DNA from: Lineus longissimus
Taxonomy: Eukaryota > Nemertea > Pilidiophora > Heteronemertea > Lineidae
Direction: 5' to 3'
NCBI RefSeq assembly: GCF_910592395.1
Contig: NC_088321.1
Coordinates: forward strand, 10,170,001 to 10,234,000
DNA: 64,000 nt
A program made the translations under genes and the position numbers. Each line of letters starts with the position of its first letter. Position 1 is the first letter of the stretch. Below, piece after piece: positions 24,065 to 36,560 of this stretch. The notes under the pieces are model-generated. The model searched no databases. It was not told where the DNA came from and was given only the letters and a program-made list of their open reading frames with translations.

Positions 24065-24226
24065 ACAGTACTATGACTTTTTGCGGGTCGTGTGCTGGTT
24101 TCCCTCGGACCGTATCACAAAAATTCATTGCACGATACGTGCACAGTATGATATGGTCCTTGGATCGTCATCGGTTCCTACTCGGACCATACAGCTCAAA
24201 AACGATACTAAGTTCCTGTTCTAGCT
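24065..24226 (-). repeat. Dispersed 165-bp repeat, copy 1
   Basis: This segment matches 48070-48243 in the opposite orientation at roughly 85 percent by eye, for example GTGCTGGTTTCCCT and ATACAGCTCAAAAACGA. The preceding kilobase (23190-24060) is rich in related GTATCGTAC-type words and may belong to the same repeat. Indels between copies break every frame, so it is not coding. Confidence 0.65.
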
Positions 24227-25275
24227 GTAAGTCTTTCTGCACAGGCAAAACTTTTTAAACCCTTTAAGTTAACTGCCGAATATATATTTTTTTAATTTTA
24301 GAATTTTCTGATTACAAAAGACTGTAGCTTGAAACAGAGAAGAGTTATATTCCCCGAAATCGTCATAGAAACGATCACCTGGCCCTGCGCGCCATCTATC
24401 AGTAGATGGGAAAATTGCGTAGCAGACAATCTTTTCAATGAAACTCAATGGTGAATATAACGCATAGCTGCACATTGCAATTTTGTGAAGGTGGCAGTTA
24501 AGGCTTAATTGTACTCAATGTACAGATGCAGGTGCACCAGTGATCAGCAATAGCATTCCAAATGGTCATTTCAGAGAAGCAAAATCTTGAAAGACAGGCA
24601 TTGCCGGCCAAATCCAGGTTCCGAGTCATCTCGTATTCTGAATTTTCCGAGTCCCTCGCATGTGCGTCCAGCAAAACATCGCTCCCTTGCTGCTAAGGAT
24701 GCAATAAAGTTCTGATTCAAACTATGCACTCAGATCCGGGGAACTTGGGGAACACGATTGTTGAAGTTTCACATTTATAAAGGTTCCGGTGGGATAATCT
24801 TGCTGCAGTTGCGTCAATACTGCGAGATGGCAAAACAAACAGCATATACTGCAAAGGTGCTTAGTGCAGGAACAGATCTCCTCCCCTCTCCCACCTGTAT
24901 GCACCTCATATACTCTGGTGCCGCCTCCTCGATACGTACTTTAATGGACGGCCCCTTTGAAGTTCAAACATGCAGTCAAACTCCCGCCAACCAGTTCTAT
25001 AAACAGTGTGGGCAGCCAACAGCCAAGAATGCATACAACTCTATTCCATCGTTGACCTTTTCACTCCTATCATATCAATTTTATCATGGTTTAGACCAAA
25101 GATTTATCAAACAAACTTGATAATAAATCACCAGGATTTTCAAGGATGCAGACAAGCGGCAGTGTTTGTCCTCAGTCATGGGAGTCATGTATTGTCATCA
25201 TTGTGCCTGAGAGACAAGGCTGCAAGGCATGAATGGGCACAGGGCTGAATTGGCTGCGGGTAGCAAGGCTGATAG

Positions 25276-26745
25276 AGGAGGGGCAAATCAAAAACCCGTA
25301 GGATAAGTGATGTATCCTTGCTTGGAATACCTACCATAAAAATATCATCGAAAACAAGGCACTATAAAGCGAGATATTGCATTTTTTACCTTTTTTAGTA
25401 ATGGCCTCCTGGTGGCCAAGTCGAGGTTCAGATCAGACCAAAATTCGGTGTCAGAGGTTATATGATGTAGAGAGTCATGCGTATCAAATTTCAAGTTCAT
25501 AGCTTTAGCAGTTTAGAAACGTGCCATAGTTACACTCAAACGACCAATTTACGACATTTGACCTCTGTGACCTTTATAAATCACGTTAAATCAAAAACCC
25601 GACTGATATGCAAGGAGGATACCGCGGTGACGTCACGGCTTTTCCAAGATGGCGCTGCATATTGTAAACAAACTCGATCCACGGCCAAGGGAAAATCAAG
25701 TCACCAAAAAAGTTAGATTTTTCGCATCAAATCAGAGTTATTAGTACTTTTCTGCTATGAAATAAGTCTTCAGACAATAAGCTATCATTTGAATAATGAA
25801 AAGTGCTGTTTTGATGGGGAAAAATAGGGTTTTTTAAACCAAATAGCCGGGCACCGATCTTCCAAAATTAGCGATGGTTTAAAACAGTCTCCCAGATATG
25901 GGGCAATCTCTTCATTATTAGTATGGGATTTGGAGGCATGTTTACAGATTTTACAAGTTCGAGACCTGTAAGACCTAAAACTCGCATAGATCCCCATAGA
26001 TCCCCTCTATTTGTCGAGTTAGCGCCCCTGTAAGATCATGCATTTTGATGCGGTGATGATTTAAGGAGAAATTGACTGTTCTTAGAGTTGTATGGGACAG
26101 AAATGAGTTCATACTTCATGAATACATGAATATATTATGATATGGGCGGGCTTCTAAGTCAAAACAATAACAAACTCAACTGCATCTCTACTGTATATTG
26201 CGTAGTGCATTGCCTAGTGTATTTCGTAGTGTATTTTAGCGGAGACATTATTTCCGCACTTTGGCCACGCCAAACGTCTTTTTTATTCGTGGAAGTTAAT
26301 CTGCTCTGTAAATATTATTTTACACAGGAAGAATCCATACTAGGTATTGCAATATTTCATGTCTATTGGTGTTTTTGTGTACAGGAGCGCACCAGACAGT
26401 GAGACGTGGAGATGTGTTCAGTGCTGCTGCTGTCAGTAGACTGAATCTGATTGGCCATAGCGATCAGTAATATGGGTCGGGATCACGTGATGTGACGTCA
26501 CCGCGGTATCCTCCTTGACTGATATGTGATATCCTTGCTAGGAGAACCTACCATAAAATTCTATCGAAAACGAGTAACTCATTAGAGAGATATCACACTT
26601 TTTAGGTTTCCAGTTTCTGACCCCTTGGTGGCCAAGTCAAGAATCAGTTCAGACCGAAATTCAATGTCAGGGGTCACCTGACCTGGGGGTCATGTGTACA
26701 AAGTTTCAAGTTCATCATAGCTCTAGCAGTTAAGAAAGGTGCCAC
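25276..26745 (+). repeat. Dispersed modular repeat, copy C, interrupted
   Basis: A 5'-truncated copy of the main family. It contains the CTCF-like block at 25404-25418 (one mismatch) and near 26620 (degraded). It is split by the 907-bp element at 25611-26517, which shows the repeat is older than that insertion. Confidence 0.85.
25611..26517. mobile_element. Non-autonomous DNA transposon, 9-bp TSD (Mutator/Merlin-like)
   Basis: The terminal inverted repeats are perfect for 26 bp, starting CAAGGAGGATACCGCGG, and the insertion is flanked by the 9-bp direct repeat ACTGATATG (25602-25610 and 26518-26526). It sits inside a copy of the dispersed modular repeat. A 9-bp duplication fits Mutator or Merlin superfamilies. 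The inverted end includes GTGACGTCAC, a full CRE/ATF palindrome. No transposase frame is seen. Confidence 0.88.
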
Positions 26746-27704
26746 TCAAAATTGTGTTACAGAATGAGCCAATTCCACTACCAAAATACCTCCGGGTATT
26801 GCCAGGACTATTTTCAACAGCATTTTTTCTTCTTCAAATGCTCTAGTTAGAATACATGAAACAGCCTTTTTTAAAAACACCAAAGCAAGGGTGTTAGATT
26901 ACTAATAATTTTACCAAAGTTCAAAATCAACCGGTATTCCAGCTTGCAACGTTACCCATCGGGAGGGCCAGTTATTATTATTCAGGAGTTAGAAATGCTC
27001 ATGATATGATTGAATAGGTCTCAGAATAGCCAGTAATTGCCTGGTCTTAAAATAAGATGTCCACAAATCTGGCCCTAAATCAGAAACAAGATTAAGACAG
27101 GCTGCATCAGCTGCCGCAAGATATAACTAGTATTGGGCAATTCGCCTAACAGCAAATTGCAGACCATATCCCTGGTGAAAGTATTTTGTCATGTTGAGAA
27201 ATTAGGTTTGCACCAGGATATAACCAGATAAATCAGAGGCAAGTAACCCTGAATAACCAGCTGAATTAGGTTGTGACAGTAGGTGCATCATAAATACTAG
27301 AATTAGCGATGGTTCTGGGACTGCAACAACTCAGCATATGGATGGTCAGAATCCAGCAGACAACAAGCAAATGTAATCTGAATCTCAACATCTTTCGTAT
27401 CTTTTGAGGAGTTTTCTGGTCGAGTGAGGGAAACCAGTTGGCCATCTGATATGGCTGGTGGGGATGAAAGCTCCCAATGTTGGGACGACCAATAATACAT
27501 TGCGTCTCCACAGTATTTATATTATAATACCTCCCTCCATGCACACATGGTTCTGCTGCCAATTTTTTCTTCAAATGATCTAGTTGTCAATCATGCACTT
27601 GTGGGTACTGGCACCACGTAGGTAACTTCTGATCTGATCTTAAGTGGCAGGTTTTTGGTGCTTTGTCCTGGTGCTCATTTTTAAGATGACAAAACACTAT
27701 CACC

Positions 27705-28015
27705 AGGGATATGGTCTGCAATTGCTGTTAGGAAAGTCACAACCTGGGGACAAAAAATAAATGTGATTTAGACTTCGCATTCCTTTGAAGTGTAGGTTGC
27801 AACATCCCAGGCCATTGATGCATGCATGGTCACAACATAGGGGCAACCGGGAATCATGGCAAGGATTTTTACAACCATTCTTTTGAGGTGTAGATTGTGA
27901 TGCGAGGGAAGTGTCTTGATCTCTACATAAAATTCCTTCGACATGGTGCAACAAACCAGTCCAGTAGATATATACATGGTCATAGCATACGGCATCGAGA
28001 CAACCAGTATGCAAG
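27705..28015 (-). repeat. Tandem repeat of about 95 bp, family T, copy 1
   Basis: Units carrying TGAAGTGTAGGTTG, ACAACATAGG and ATGCATGGTCA recur here. They are the reverse complement of the units at 51580-51975 and 55740-56115. Confidence 0.65.
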
Positions 28016-28469
28016 GTTACGGCCAGGCCCGAGGGGTATGACCGATCAGCACTAAGAGTAAAAACGTAAAATGCAATAATATCTTTTTAAACTAACTGCC
28101 ACAGTAGGTTTATTTATTCAGTCTTTTTGAAGTAAAAGTATTACAGTGAAAAGAACGAAATACGGCTGGAATATTATACTGGTTTGTCTTCGGACGGCAA
28201 ATTCAGCACTGCACCGATGTCAAGGTTAAGACGGTTATACGACTTTGCCTCATCAGCTCCTCGTGGTCAAGGCTCCTATATCCGTGACTGATGCGGTCGC
28301 AGAACAGAACAGATGCTGATCATCCCCGTCACTGCGTCAGGCTGTAAAACAGAGCGAGGAAATATTTTCACTTCACCAGAAGTTTTATCATTCATTATTC
28401 AGACCAACAGACACTGACTACCTGCTAATAGTCTATGAATTTCATTGTCATAATTCAGAACAAACACTT

Positions 28470-28745
28470 ATCACCTTTGCTGACAATATTTTCAGAAGGT
28501 GTGTACATTCGTGTGTCCATTTACACTGCACGTGTATACGTGCTTTACTGTACATTTCTACAGGAGTGAGCAGGATGTACAGAAAAACGATCTCCAAAAC
28601 TGTTGATTTAAGCACTCGCGACACGTTAAGCGAGGTTTTAGCAATTATTTTCAGTGAAGGTATATCTCATGTGTAGAGTCTGGGTGATTTTGAGACATTC
28701 TTAGGTGTTTTTAAGGCGCACTGCAGTTTGATGAAACTTGCCAGA
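28470..28745 (+). repeat. Dispersed repeat, family U, copy 1
   Basis: About 275 bp match 54409-54700 in reverse orientation. Shared words include GTCTGGGTGATTTTG, TTATTTTCAGTG and TGTACATTTCTACAG in the same order. Confidence 0.6.
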
Positions 28746-30450
28746 ATTCGTAATTTTTTTGATGAATGTATATCCGCCATTGCGGGGATCTGGAAACTTT
28801 CGGATGACAAGTTTGCCTCAAAAGATGGACGGGCTCCCTATAATCACCCAAACTAACAGCGAATATATATTCTTAAGATCCTTTTCTTGACCTCTGATGA
28901 GTTAATTTTGTCTGATGCAGTGTTTCAACACAAATTTGAGGGCGATTACAATCACGAAAAATTCGCACTCACCCAGTCCAGAATGCGTAGACGAAATGTC
29001 TGTTGGCTCTTCAATGTAGCGGGTATGCTCCCACCTGTTCAGGTCGGGGACAGATCAACGTTGAGCAACTTGCCTAATCGGTAAAAACGCGGGAGGCAGT
29101 GCTATTACCGGAACGGTTCAGAACCGGCGATTTTCATCAAAAATCACCCGAAAACTAAAAAAGTAAGCAACGGCTGCAAAAATAAAGTACACGTTGTTCG
29201 TTAGCAGGTTATGAAACGTAACCTAACCAAATTTCAGGTCGTTCCGTGCGGCAGTTTCGGAGATACGTGTCGAAAACCACATCCCTCGGGTCCTGGCGAT
29301 CGGCTCAGTAAAAACAATAGACCATATCCACGGAGTTGTGGATATGGTCTAAATACCGGTACCAGTTACCTTGAGCATTCTATTTTCAAACGTAAAAGTA
29401 CGGTAACAGTTTGGTATTATGGCACATTTTATTTTGACGAGTGACTGAAAACAATGAAAACTGCGTAGATAAAGTTTTTTGATGGAAAAACAAAAAGAAA
29501 TTTTGTATTTTTTTAAATCAGTTTTTCTAATTTCATGAGCAGTTGATTTACGATTCCAATTTGGGTGCACTGAAAACTTCCCTCATAATCAAATCTGTGT
29601 TTGACCTGCCAGTAATAAAAGCCCATGTTTTAATACTGTGCCAATCGACAGAAATTTAAAACAGGAGAGCTGCTGAAATGAGTACCATTTTTGTACCCGT
29701 CCATTGGCCATGTTGGCATTGACATCCAGTCCATAAGTCAGTTGCAATACATGTATTTAATACGACCACCAGAATACGACCTTTGATATTAAACCTCAGG
29801 CGTGGTACTGATCAACGCAACCGATGGCCATCAAGCTGACCACACTATTTTAAAACAGTTGAAAGCAAATCATTTATACAATGTCAATGAATAGGGATGA
29901 AGAATCCTATCTTGCAAAAACTTGCCGCCCACTTCTAAGAATCCTGAATTATTCCAATCAATGCCATGAGGTGCAGAGCAGGTGAACAAGGAAACCAAAT
30001 TTCAATAGGACATAATCAACAATCTCATCATCTCTTGGGCAGAAATTGAAAAAATTCCGTTGCCAACTGGGTCAGGTGATGACCTCATGCAACATTATTC
30101 TTCACGATTTCAAAGCCAACAATAGGTCAGTGAGATGACTATTATACTTCACAAAGAAAAGACTTTCTGCTGCCTTTACAAATCATATTCAATTTCACTT
30201 GAACTTGGCAGATAACCCAAATACTTCGTATTCTGCTGCGGCCCATTCGTAAATGTTTTGTCTGCATCATTTTGGGCATTGCAGGGCACACTACTGGTCA
30301 GATTTCTTTGAAATTTGGTCTTCATTATCCTTTCATATTGCCTCAAAACAAAATTTTGCCCAATTGATATTTTCAGGGTCCCCTGGATATTTTGTTTCTT
30401 GGTATTTCTCATTCATTCTTGGCGCACAGGAAGATGGACACAAATGCAAT
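28746..30450. other. Intergenic, only a hairpin at 29318 noted
   Basis: No gene is seen. Apart from the hairpin listed separately, the stretch has no structure that I can support. Confidence 0.35.
29318..29351. other. Perfect 14-bp inverted repeat with 6-nt loop
   Basis: TAGACCATATCCAC and its exact reverse complement are separated by GGAGTT. No poly-T follows, so it does not look like a terminator. Confidence 0.7.
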
Positions 30451-30535
30451 GGTCAAGGGCCATTGTGCTCACCGTATGGCGGTTAGGAATTCATCCTGGT
30501 TAAAAAACATGCTACATGTAGGCCTATATGGTTAC

Positions 30536-31362
30536 AGGAAAATTCGTCCCCGGATAATTCGTCCCCGAGGATAATTCGTCCCCTAGGAAAATTCGTCCCC
30601 GGATAATTCGTCCCTGAGGAAAATTTGTCCCCGGATAATTCGTCCCCAAGGAAAATTCGTCCCTGGATAATTCGTCCCCGAGGATAATTCGTCCCCTAGG
30701 AAAATTTGTCCCCGAAAATAATTCGTCCCCAGAAAATTTTACAAAGTTGAAAGTTTCTGACTTTACTTTCTAAGACCCTTAAGTCTTGTCCAATGGACTG
30801 TATAGTAATAAATACTACTTTCGATTTTTCTCATTCAGTGTAACATCTCTCTTTACTACCCTACTATTTACTAGCTAGTTACCTGCCCCACTATTTTTAT
30901 AGTAGGTAGAGGTAGGCAGGCAAAATATTCTATTGAAGAATTTAGAGCTTTTCTTTCATTCTGACCAGTAAAAATACTTATTTGAAGAAAAAAAAATTTA
31001 TTTCGCCTGCCTACCTCTACCTACTAATACTATGAAAAAAGTTGAGTAGGTAACTAGCTAGTAGGGTAGTAAATAGAGATATAACACTGAATGAGAAAAG
31101 TCGAAAGGAATAGGTAGTAGTTATTACTAGTAGAAAGTAATGTCAGAAACTTTCAACTTTTGTTAAATTTTCCGGGGACGAATTATCCTCGGGGACGTAT
31201 ATTCCGGGGACGAATTTTCCTCAGGGACGAATTTTCCAGGGACGAATTATCCACGGGGACAAATTATCTGGGGACGAATTTTCCTCGGGGACGAATTTTC
31301 CAGGGACGAATTTTCCGGCGACGAGTTTTCCGGGGACGAATTATCCGGGGACGAATTTTCCT
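30536..31362. mobile_element. Second foldback element, CGTCCCC-repeat arms
   Basis: The 827-bp element is a long imperfect palindrome. It begins AGGAAAATTCGTCCCCGG and ends with the reverse complement. The outer 180-200 bp of each arm is a head-to-tail array of about 16-bp units (AAAATTCGTCCCCGGAT and variants). The inner arm sequence is also palindromic (for example AGTTGAAAGTTTCTGAC at 30743 pairs with 31142; GGTAGAGGTAGGCAGGC at 30905 pairs with 31003), leaving a loop of about 75 bp. I cannot define a target-site duplication. It sits in copy D of the dispersed repeat. No coding sequence. Confidence 0.8.
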
Positions 31363-31653
31363 ACAGCCGGCCTATTATGTGGGTCAGATCCAAAATGAGT
31401 AAACCAGAATTTATGAAAAATTGAACTTAGATTTGGCACATCAACAGCTTGGATACTTTGTAACTTGTATACTTAAAATAGTTTTCAAAAATGGGCAAAT
31501 TTCATTTTTTACATTGCCATGGTTACCGGTAATTCAAGCAACAACCACACGATATGCTATTTCTTGCTGTGATGGACAGAATTGGTCAGATATTTGGCGG
31601 TTAGGAATTCATCCTGGTTAAAAAACATGCTACATGTATAGTAGGCCTATAAT

Positions 31654-31868
31654 GTGGGTCAGATCCAAAATGACAGTGACATTATTCCAATTAAAAACCT
31701 TATTAATGCATCAATCAAAAAAATCAAAGCATACAATTTAGGTTAAGGCCTCACATGTACCAGAAAGGATCACCAGGTTTTTCAACCTGTAGGTGGGAGT
31801 TTTGAAATTGGCTTATAGATCTCTGATTTTCCGTCCGTCACAAAATGGCCTATTTGGATCTGACCCAC
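31654..31868. mobile_element. MITE with 16-bp inverted ends
   Basis: GTGGGTCAGATCCAAA at the left and its exact reverse complement at the right bound 215 bp inside copy D of the dispersed repeat. A second left-end copy occurs at about 31378-31395. The target duplication is unclear (perhaps TA). Confidence 0.65.
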
Positions 31869-32972
31869 CTAATATAGGTCAAACCAAAGTCGGTGTGAAC
31901 TGTGATATATCGTTGCTTAGAGTACCTTCCATAAAAGATCATCGAAAACTATAAGTAATATTTTGCATTTTTACCCTTTTTACTTTAGGCCTCCTGGTGG
32001 CCAAGTCGAGGATAAGATCAGATCCAAATTTGGTGTCTGAGGTTACAATTACATGACGTAAGGAGTCATGTGTGACATAAGGAGTCATGTGTACCAAATT
32101 TCAAGTTCATAGCTTTAGCGGTTGAGAAACATGCCATAGTGTACACTCAAACGGCCAATTCATGCCATTTGACAAATGTCATTGTGACCTTGTAATTAGG
32201 TCCAATTAAAAACTAGGAGAACCTATCATAATGAAATGGCCAAGGGCCATTGTGCTCACCATATAGATATTTGGTGGTTAGGAATTCATCCTGGTTAAGA
32301 AACATGCTACATAGTATATAAGTCAAACCAAAGTCGGTATGACTTGTGATATTGTTGGTTGGAGTAACTACCATCCAAATATCTTATCATCGAAAATAAG
32401 TCACTTTTTTAAGCGAGATATTGCACTTTTCCCTTTTTTAGTTTGGGCCTCCTGGTGGCCTCCTGGTGGCCAAGTCGAGAATCTCATCGGATCGAAATTC
32501 GGTGTCCAAGGTAACATGACGTAGGGAGTCATAACTATGACTACATGTACCAAATTTCAAGTTCATAGCTTTTGCGGTAATCAACCATTTGCCTACGTAA
32601 TGCGTTGCCCATACGCAGTAATTTGCTATCCCAGGACACGTCACGCGTACTGGGTACGCCTCAAAAATGATTACGATTTAAGTGAATGCATAGTATTACT
32701 ATTAGTACTGCCATCTGCTAACAACTTTCGTAACTACTCTAATGATTCGTACTGCCAGTAAAAACATTCGGCGGCCATTAGAACTACACAATGGCGAGTA
32801 CACACAGCGAAAAAGTGCTCTCTTATCCCAGGTGGGTAGTGGCATAGTAGGCCAAGGGTTTAAAAGAAACATGTCCACTGAAACGGCCAATTTATGCCAT
32901 TTGACCTATGTGACCTTGAAAATTTGGATAAATCAAAAACCCGTATGATATGAGATGTATCCTTGCTAAGAG

Positions 32973-33118
32973 CAGTGTTTCTGCCAGAAATAAATTCAAG
33001 GGGGGGCAAAACCATAATTTTGCAGAAAATCCTGGTCAAAACAACAAATTTTGCCTGTTTTTGGACAATTAAGGGGGGGGCAACTGCCCCCCTTGCCCCC
33101 CCTCTGGGGGAAACCCTG
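32973..33118. mobile_element. Small hAT-like MITE, 5-bp TSD
   Basis: The 146-bp unit starts CAGTGTTTCTGCCAGAA and ends CTGGGGGAAACCCTG, flanked by AAGAG (32968-32972 and 33119-33123). CAG...CTG ends with GTTTC fit hAT-type elements; the 5-bp duplication would place it with hAT variants that make 5-bp duplications. Confidence 0.6.
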
Positions 33119-33819
33119 AAGAGTACCATAAAATTTTATTGAAAACGAGTCACTCATCATAGAGAGATATCACACTTTTTAGGTTTCCACTTATGGCCGC
33201 CTCGTGGCCAAGTTAAGAATCAGATCGGACCGAAATTCATTGTCAGAGGTAACATGACCTAGGGAGTCAGGTGTACCAAATTGCAAGTTCATAGCTTAAG
33301 CGGTTAAGAAACGTGTCATAGTTATGTACACTGTAACAGCCATTTTACACCATTTGACCTCCGGACCTTGAAAATTAGGTCAAATCAAATCAAAAACCTG
33401 TATGATATGTGATGTATCCTTGCTAGGAGAACCTACCATGTGTATATTTTTTCAAAACGAGTCACTCATAAGAGACACACTTTTTAGGTTCCAGTTTTGG
33501 CCCCCCTGGTGGCCAAGAAAAGAATCGGATCAAACCAAAATTCAGTGTCAGAGGTTAGATGACACAGGGAGTCATGTCTACCAAATTTCAAGTTCATAGC
33601 TAGCGCCGGTTAAGAAACGTGCCAGAGTTACTACACTCAAACATCCAATTTACACCATTTGACCTCTTTGAAAATTAGGTCAAAACAAAAACCCTTAGGA
33701 TAAGGATATGTGAATTGTGATGTATCATTGCTAGTGCTAGGAGTACCTACCATTAAGATTATATCGAAAACAAGTCACTAATTAGCAAGATATTGCACTT
33801 TTTACCTTTTTTAGTTTTG

Positions 33820-33834
33820 GCCCCCTGGTGGCCA
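33820..33834 (-). promoter_or_regulatory. CTCF-consensus-like site in repeat copy E
   Basis: The minus strand reads TGGCCACCAGGGGGC exactly. The site at 33502-33515 differs at one position. Confidence 0.4.
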
Positions 33835-34817
33835 GGTCAAGAATCAGATCAGACCGAAATTCGGTGTCAGCGGTTATATGATGTAGGGAGTCATGTGCAC
33901 CAAATTTCATAGCTTTAGCGGTTAAGAAATGTGTACCAAAGTTCATAGCTTTAGCGGTTAAGAAATGTGCCATAGTTCAATCAAATGGCCAATTTTTTAC
34001 CTCTTCTGTGTCCTTGAAAATTAGGTCAAATCAAAAACCTGTAGTGATGTATCCTTGCTAGGAGAACCTGCCATAAAGATTTTATTGAAAACGAGTCACT
34101 CATAAGAGAGATATCACACATTTTAGGTTTCCACTTCTGGCCCTGGTGGCCTAGTCAAGAATCAGATCAGACCGAAATTCATTGTCAGACAGAGGTCACC
34201 TGACCTGGGGGGGGGGGGCATGTGTACAAAGTTTCAAGTTCATAGCTGTAGCGGTTAAGAAACGTGCCATTGTTTTTGAAACAGGATACAGAGGACAACT
34301 ATGGACGCTGCGGTGTTGTATAGACAACCCTACGGTGACCCAAAAACGTGACAGAAGGAATTATGGAGGGTCCCAACAAGGGGGAGTTTCCCATCCATTG
34401 CAATGGGTAAAACTCTCATCTGTCGTAGGGGGGCTCGGGGGAGCTCCCCAGCATAAGACCCATAGGGGGGCTCACTCAGCCTGTGTATGATGACGTAAGT
34501 CGGAGCCGATCGCTGAATATTTAATGGGAGGCTGGCAGCTTCTGCATACGCGAGTTTCTGAGTGGAAGCGTATGTGGGCCCTGTTGTGATATCTGGTTCA
34601 CGCTATGGTTATTCTACAGAAGTGCACCCACCTCGATTTTTACACCAATTCTGAACGTGACTTCAGTCTATTCTATTTCATGTATTTCTGACACAACACC
34701 ACCAATTTGACCGGTTGACAAGAACTGAAAAGAAGCAGATAATGGTGATTAAAAAGGTCTTTTTGCGCATTTTGGAGTGTGTTTTAGGTCAATGATACTA
34801 TGGAAATACGGGAATAT

Positions 34818-35010
34818 CAGCATTCTCGCCAGGCCGGTTTTTCCGGGCGGCACCGCCCTGTTATGACACAGAGGGCCGAACACCGCCCTATTATAAAATA
34901 CGGCGCCCCGTTACAATAAAGCCCGCCCTCTGAAAAAAACCTCTAATAACCCTTGTCAACACACACTGCTCGATTAAAACCTCAAAGCTGCCACCTCGAG
35001 TGATTGACAA
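34818..35010 (+). mobile_element. hAT-like MITE fragment, related to 53369-54212
   Basis: It begins CAGCATTCTCGCCAGGCCGG and shares over 180 bp with the left part of the element at 53369, including CCGGGCGGCACCG and CCTGTTAT words. The right end is not found. Confidence 0.6.
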
Positions 35011-35110
35011 GCTAACCACAGGGATATATCTACAACTACAGAGGGGCTAGGTGCTATTGTCCAAAAAAGGGGCAATATGACGCGCGCGTGGCAGAGTCGA
35101 TGGAGTAGTG

Positions 35111-35235
35111 CAGTGTTCTCGCCAGGCCATTTAAACAGGGCGCTGGCGCCCCGTTTAAATTTGAGCAGTGAAAACGCGCCCCGTCTAAAATTAGCCCGCC
35201 CTGTTAAATTTGCAGCCGCCCTCTTTAAATTCACC
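35111..35235 (+). mobile_element. Second hAT-like MITE left-end fragment
   Basis: It begins CAGTGTTCTCGCCAGGCC and continues with GGCGCCCCGTTTAAAT-type words that recur several times, a variant of the fragment at 34818. Confidence 0.5.
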
Positions 35236-36560
35236 TCCGCCATGCTTAAATCCAAGCCAATAGTTACACAAACACAGCCATAAATATCGCATATAAACAT
35301 TCCGCCGTCACTCAACAATCATTATCCGACCCCAAAATTTATTTTTGAGGTGACCCGAAACACAGCATTTTTGTTTTAGGCCTAATGTCTACTCTTGTTT
35401 TGCACCATCTTTCTAATTTTCTTTTCCTTTCCTTCTTGGATGTAAAAGCCCTATACCCTACACTTGAGGCACATGGAAACTGCTATACATGTACACATCA
35501 GTTTATCTCGATCAATCAATCATTGAGGCAGATCTCTTCGGTTTTGGGGGACTCCCTGACATTTTAAGTGTTTCGCAGTGACCACCCTAAAAAACCCTTT
35601 GGCAATGATCTCATTTGGTATGATTATGATGAACCATACTTTTTGATAAATAACCATATTTCATTTTTTGCAAAATTTATTAGGGTTATTAGACCGAAAC
35701 AGTTTTGGATGAATATCTCGGCATTTGTGTCGGAGAGTAATGTGTCTGGAAGACGCTTCGTCAGAAGAAAAGCCCTGCCTACAGGCCTGACAAGGTTACA
35801 TCAGAAAGTTGGAAATCACCTTGGATACATAACCTGCGTGCATCAACGGAATGAAATAGTCCTCTAATAAATAAGAGACGCAGAAGATTGTCAATGCTGC
35901 TTATCATTTTGGCGGGAACATGGCCGAACTTTCATTCAGTCAACAAATTCAAATACCAGCAGTATATTATATTTGACCCGCCATGGCAAAATGAGTGGCA
36001 TGACGCTCCGAGCTTGACAGGTGGAGACGGACTGGTTGTTCATTTCACTATTGTCTGCCTTTTATGAAATCTGAGTATATCAATTTCTTCTATTATGTCC
36101 AGGTGTCATTAATGATTTAGACTCATCTTCTGTGCGACATGCGACTTATTTTGCCGTGGTGCGTCACATATTCTTTCCACCAAATACAGTCGTTACATCA
36201 TTGTAAAGAAGATTTCATACTAAATACAGACATAACAGTAAGCATGTGAACCTTCTTTAGTTATAAATGGCCGTGGAGCGCACTGCTCGCCTGCTGCATA
36301 CAATACGATTGCCTCGATGAGGTGACACTGAGCAAACGATGCAGTAGGCCGTTGGTTTATGTTTCTCTTTGGCGACCTTGTTCGCCAATTTGTGAGACTG
36401 TTATTTGTGTACCGTTATCATAGTATATTGGTCCTTGGAGCATCATGTGCGCACTCTCGTATCTCTTCAACATGGTTTTCATGAAGCAAAGTTGCGTCAA
36501 ACCATCGTCCTATTGAGATTTCACTTGATAATGATACTTAACCAATGATGTGCAGCTGTT

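Larger units (their letters stand above)
30451..32235 (+). repeat. Dispersed modular repeat, copy D, split by two insertions
   Basis: The head of the family (GGGCCATTGTGCTCACCGTA) is at 30458. The copy is then broken by the foldback element at 30536-31362 and by a MITE at 31654-31868, and resumes with ATAGGTCAAACCAAAGTCGG at 31874. It has one module with a CTCF-like block at 31989-32003 (one mismatch). The segment 31590-31653 repeats the head region, so a local duplication is also involved. Confidence 0.75.
32238..34341 (+). repeat. Dispersed modular repeat, copy E (longest)
   Basis: A long copy from GGGCCATTGTGCTCACCAT to a TACGGTGACCC end. It contains about five modules with CTCF-like blocks at 32447-32472 (an 11-bp tandem duplication of the block), 33193, 33502-33515, 33820-33834 (exact) and 34140. 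It is interrupted near 32580-32860 by an unidentified insert of about 290 bp and at 32973-33118 by a MITE. Confidence 0.85.

Noticed and set aside
31160-31402. Arg/Phe/Gly-rich frame (GRIFRGRIF repeats) resembling an RG-rich protein
   Set aside because: It is a translation of the tandem CGTCCCC units in the second foldback arm.
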